Assembly (NCBI GenBank): GCA_011525805.1
Contig: WYBR01000109.1
Span: 178,670 to 242,669 of the forward strand
Direction of reading: 5' to 3'
Source: Vicinamibacteraceae bacterium
GTDB lineage: Bacteria > Planctomycetota > Phycisphaerae > Phycisphaerales > UBA5793
Length of the DNA stretch: 64,000 nucleotides
Part shown: in pieces, positions 62,357 through 64,000 of the stretch
Numbering within the stretch: the stretch's first letter is position 1
Layout: each line of letters opens with the position of its first letter
Notes under the pieces: model-generated
What the model saw: the letters and a program-made list of their open reading frames with translations, nothing else
Told to the model about the DNA's origin: nothing
Databases searched by the model: none
Translations under genes and position numbers: made by a program

Positions 62357-62505
62357 GATTATCTCCTCGTAACTCAGTCGCTCCGAACCCATTATAAGGT
62401 CCGGCACACTACCAATGGCGGACCGCGATGCCGTCACGATGATCCGTCATCAACTCCCGACGAGTGATGAGTAGCAAGCCCTACAGCTTTCAGTCTAACA
62501 ACATA

Positions 62506-62868
62506 CTACTCCTCGAACCAAGTCCACATTACTCGCTGATTGAGCACGACAAGCGACACTGCAAGAAGAAGCCCACTGATCTGAATGGATATCACAAGCA
62601 GTGGAGCATGCGGTCCGGTCAGTTGCTCAAGATCCCAAAGCTGGTACAAGGTCGCATCATACGCGACGATCAGCAGCAGGTAGCCCAGTGCAAGGCAGTA
62701 CACGGGGTATCTGAGCCGACCCTTTCCAATGGCCCAGTGTGCGAGTGCGGATACCAACACGGAAGAGCATGCGTATGCCAAGGGCAAGTACCACGCTACT
62801 CCCATGCGAAGCACCAGCAATTCCAATGATGACGATGAAGCATGAGGTTGCAGGATGAGACCGAGCAT
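62506..62868 (-). CDS. Small membrane protein, candidate immunity protein of the RHS system
   Basis: 120 residues from ATG 62868 with GGAG 8 nt before it; a GTG at 62877 is possible. Three helices (VAWYLPLAYACSSVLVSALA, YPVYCLALGYLLLIVAYDAT, PLLVISIQISGLLLAVSLVV). It starts 35 bp after the stop of the RHS protein, same strand, and its base composition is AT-richer than the rest. Position and size are typical for the immunity gene next to a polymorphic RHS toxin; no direct evidence. Confidence 0.5.
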   Translation of the reverse strand: MLGLILQPHASSSSLELLVLRMGVAWYLPLAYACSSVLVSALAHWAIGKGRLRYPVYCLALGYLLLIVAYDATLYQLWDLEQLTGPHAPLLVISIQISGLLLAVSLVVLNQRVMWTWFEE

Positions 62869-62903
62869 TCGCAGCACTCCAAATTGTGGTCATCCACGCA
62901 GCC

Positions 62904-64000
62904 CTACATGGCTCTGGCAGCGCCACACTTCTTCGCACATTCATCATATGCATCCTCGATGGCCTTCAAGGTCTGCCAGCCAAGATGCAGATGTCCGATG
63001 ATGGGCGCAGCTCTCATGGCGCCGTTGAGAATTCGGGTCAGCTGTGCGGCACGATATCCCAGCATGGTCGTCGTGACACTCCCATGTACGGTCTCGCCAT
63101 AGTACGGGGCATAGCTCTTGTATCCCCACTGCCCAAGCTCGGCCCAGTGGGGATTCCAGATGTGAGAGTAATCGTCTGCATCCCGAAGTACAAATCGCCA
63201 CGCGCCGTTGCGGAATATCCGGAGGACTCTCTTGGCCTTGCGCCTAGGATTCGGCACTGGTGATGGGCCAGGCTCCAATAATGGAGCGTCGGGATCAATC
63301 GGAGAGTGAAGGACGGTTCCGAGGAGCGGGACGGCGTTGATGAGTGCTTGAAGCCCCACATGCGGCAAAAGTGCGAGGAGCTTTGGCAAAAGACAAGTCG
63401 CCATGCACCAGTCATAATTGATGCCATCGCTGTATTGCGATTGATAGTTTCTGGATCCCAGATACGAGCCGACGCCAACCTTACGGCCATCGGGTGGCAG
63501 TGGATCGTAATAGTCCAAGTTGTCCGCTCGGTACTCCCGCTCCGGTTGCTGACAGAATTGGTTGGGGTCGAATCCCGGCGCGATGAGGGGATTGAAGATT
63601 CCCTCAAACGGATTGCCGCCCCAATCAAGCCACGATGGATCAAACCCCGGACCAAGCAACATGCCCCAATAGGTCGGCGGGGGCGGCTCGGACGCCATGT
63701 CCGTTCCATTCTCCGTGAAGTTCGGCAATGTCCACGCTGGAATCACAGACGGCGGGAACGGGCTCAGCCCCGCGGCGTCGGTGAGCGTCGCGGCTGAGCC
63801 GTCGGCGTACTGGTAGAAGTTGCTGCCGCTGCTGTGGCCGACGGGGTCGCGCTGCAGGAACCGGCCCATCTTCGGATCATACTCGCGGTGTCTTACATGC
63901 CACTGCGAGCGTTCATCGTTCCAGGTGTAGCCGGCGTAGCCGATGTCGTTGCCGGTGGTCGCCGAGCCGTTGCTGATCGCCAGCACACCCCGGCCGCCGG
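62904..64000 (-). CDS. RHS/YD-repeat protein, C-terminal end (partial)
   Basis: Runs off the right edge; about 365 codons are in the window. The RHS core end is read near the window edge: NDIGYAGYTWNDERSQWHVR, HREYDPKMGRFLQRDPVG, NFYQYADGSAATLTDAAGLS. From there on comes a C-terminal part of about 290 residues with no resemblance to the core and different composition, the usual design of a polymorphic toxin tip. No known toxin domain was recognised; the last residues are Cys- and Ala-rich (DAYDECAKKCGAARAM). Confidence 0.75.
   Translation of the reverse strand, partial: GGRGVLAISNGSATTGNDIGYAGYTWNDERSQWHVRHREYDPKMGRFLQRDPVGHSSGSNFYQYADGSAATLTDAAGLSPFPPSVIPAWTLPNFTENGTDMASEPPPPTYWGMLLGPGFDPSWLDWGGNPFEGIFNPLIAPGFDPNQFCQQPEREYRADNLDYYDPLPPDGRKVGVGSYLGSRNYQSQYSDGINYDWCMATCLLPKLLALLPHVGLQALINAVPLLGTVLHSPIDPDAPLLEPGPSPVPNPRRKAKRVLRIFRNGAWRFVLRDADDYSHIWNPHWAELGQWGYKSYAPYYGETVHGSVTTTMLGYRAAQLTRILNGAMRAAPIIGHLHLGWQTLKAIEDAYDECAKKCGAARAM

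Noticed and set aside
62464..62829. A 121-codon plus-strand frame in the low-GC end.
   Set aside because: It lies opposite the small membrane protein, which has hydrophobic helices, a ribosome-binding site and the expected position; the plus frame has neither.

Overview
The window is high-GC DNA of a bacterium, most likely a planctomycete of the Phycisphaerae type. This is inferred from gene content and not from a marker RNA, since no rRNA or tRNA was found. The pointers are a prepilin-type protein with an N-terminal cleavage/methylation signature, a DUF4159-like protein next to a large transmembrane protein with a Gly/Gln tract, a MoxR ATPase, an orphan mraZ without rsmH, kdsB (hence probably an LPS-type outer membrane), and several secreted proteins with a Cys-containing C-terminal module that I link to this group only from memory. 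Genes are densely packed on both strands and many neighbours are divergent or convergent. At least a dozen starts have a -10-like hexamer only 5-10 nt upstream, which suggests much leaderless transcription.

Layout. 1-13000: partial NUDIX hydrolase, double-thioredoxin secreted protein, fmt and def, a TPR protein followed by kdsB, a lipoprotein, a membrane protein plus DUF4159 pair, an amidohydrolase, a GT4 glycosyltransferase and the first protein with the shared C-terminal module. 13000-24800: mraZ with a periodic GTG operator, rdgB plus a polytopic GT-C-like protein, two tandem secreted proteins with the shared module, fatty-acid desaturase, TVP38/VTT protein, YHS/TRASH-type lipoprotein, isoprenylcysteine-methyltransferase-like protein, a Met/Gln/Pro repeat protein and a zinc-ribbon membrane protein. 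24750-31460: a polysaccharide cluster (GT4, GT2, AsnB, GT4). 31450-40300: MtfA-like peptidase, ppa, a VOC-type protein, AhpD-like, YlbF-like, rnr, omega-amidase-like, dut and a prepilin. 40500-48060: ftsK, moxR, a kelch protein with the shared module, clpS, a small unknown and a GT2. 48040-50410: an isc operon (iscS-iscU-iscA) with a palindrome over its -10 and a strong terminator. 50450-60480: small membrane protein, M24 peptidase, STAS-like protein, rhomboid with TPR tail, citrate synthase, unknown, CCA-adding-type nucleotidyltransferase and two paralogous ClpP/crotonase-fold secreted proteins. 60480-64000: a 47-bp tandem repeat, a lipoprotein, and an RHS C-terminus (runs off the edge) followed by a small membrane protein that could be its immunity protein.

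Main points of interest: (1) four proteins with unrelated N-terminal parts (two beta-propellers, two beta-sandwich-like) share a roughly 95-residue, four-cysteine C-terminal module ending in SNVV-hydrophobic-Pro/Glu; (2) several families of non-coding, hairpin-forming dispersed repeats, one of which has become the 3' end of rnr; (3) a candidate RHS toxin/immunity pair; (4) a ClpP-like pair in which one copy has lost its oxyanion motif. Everything here is from reading the sequence; no database search was possible.
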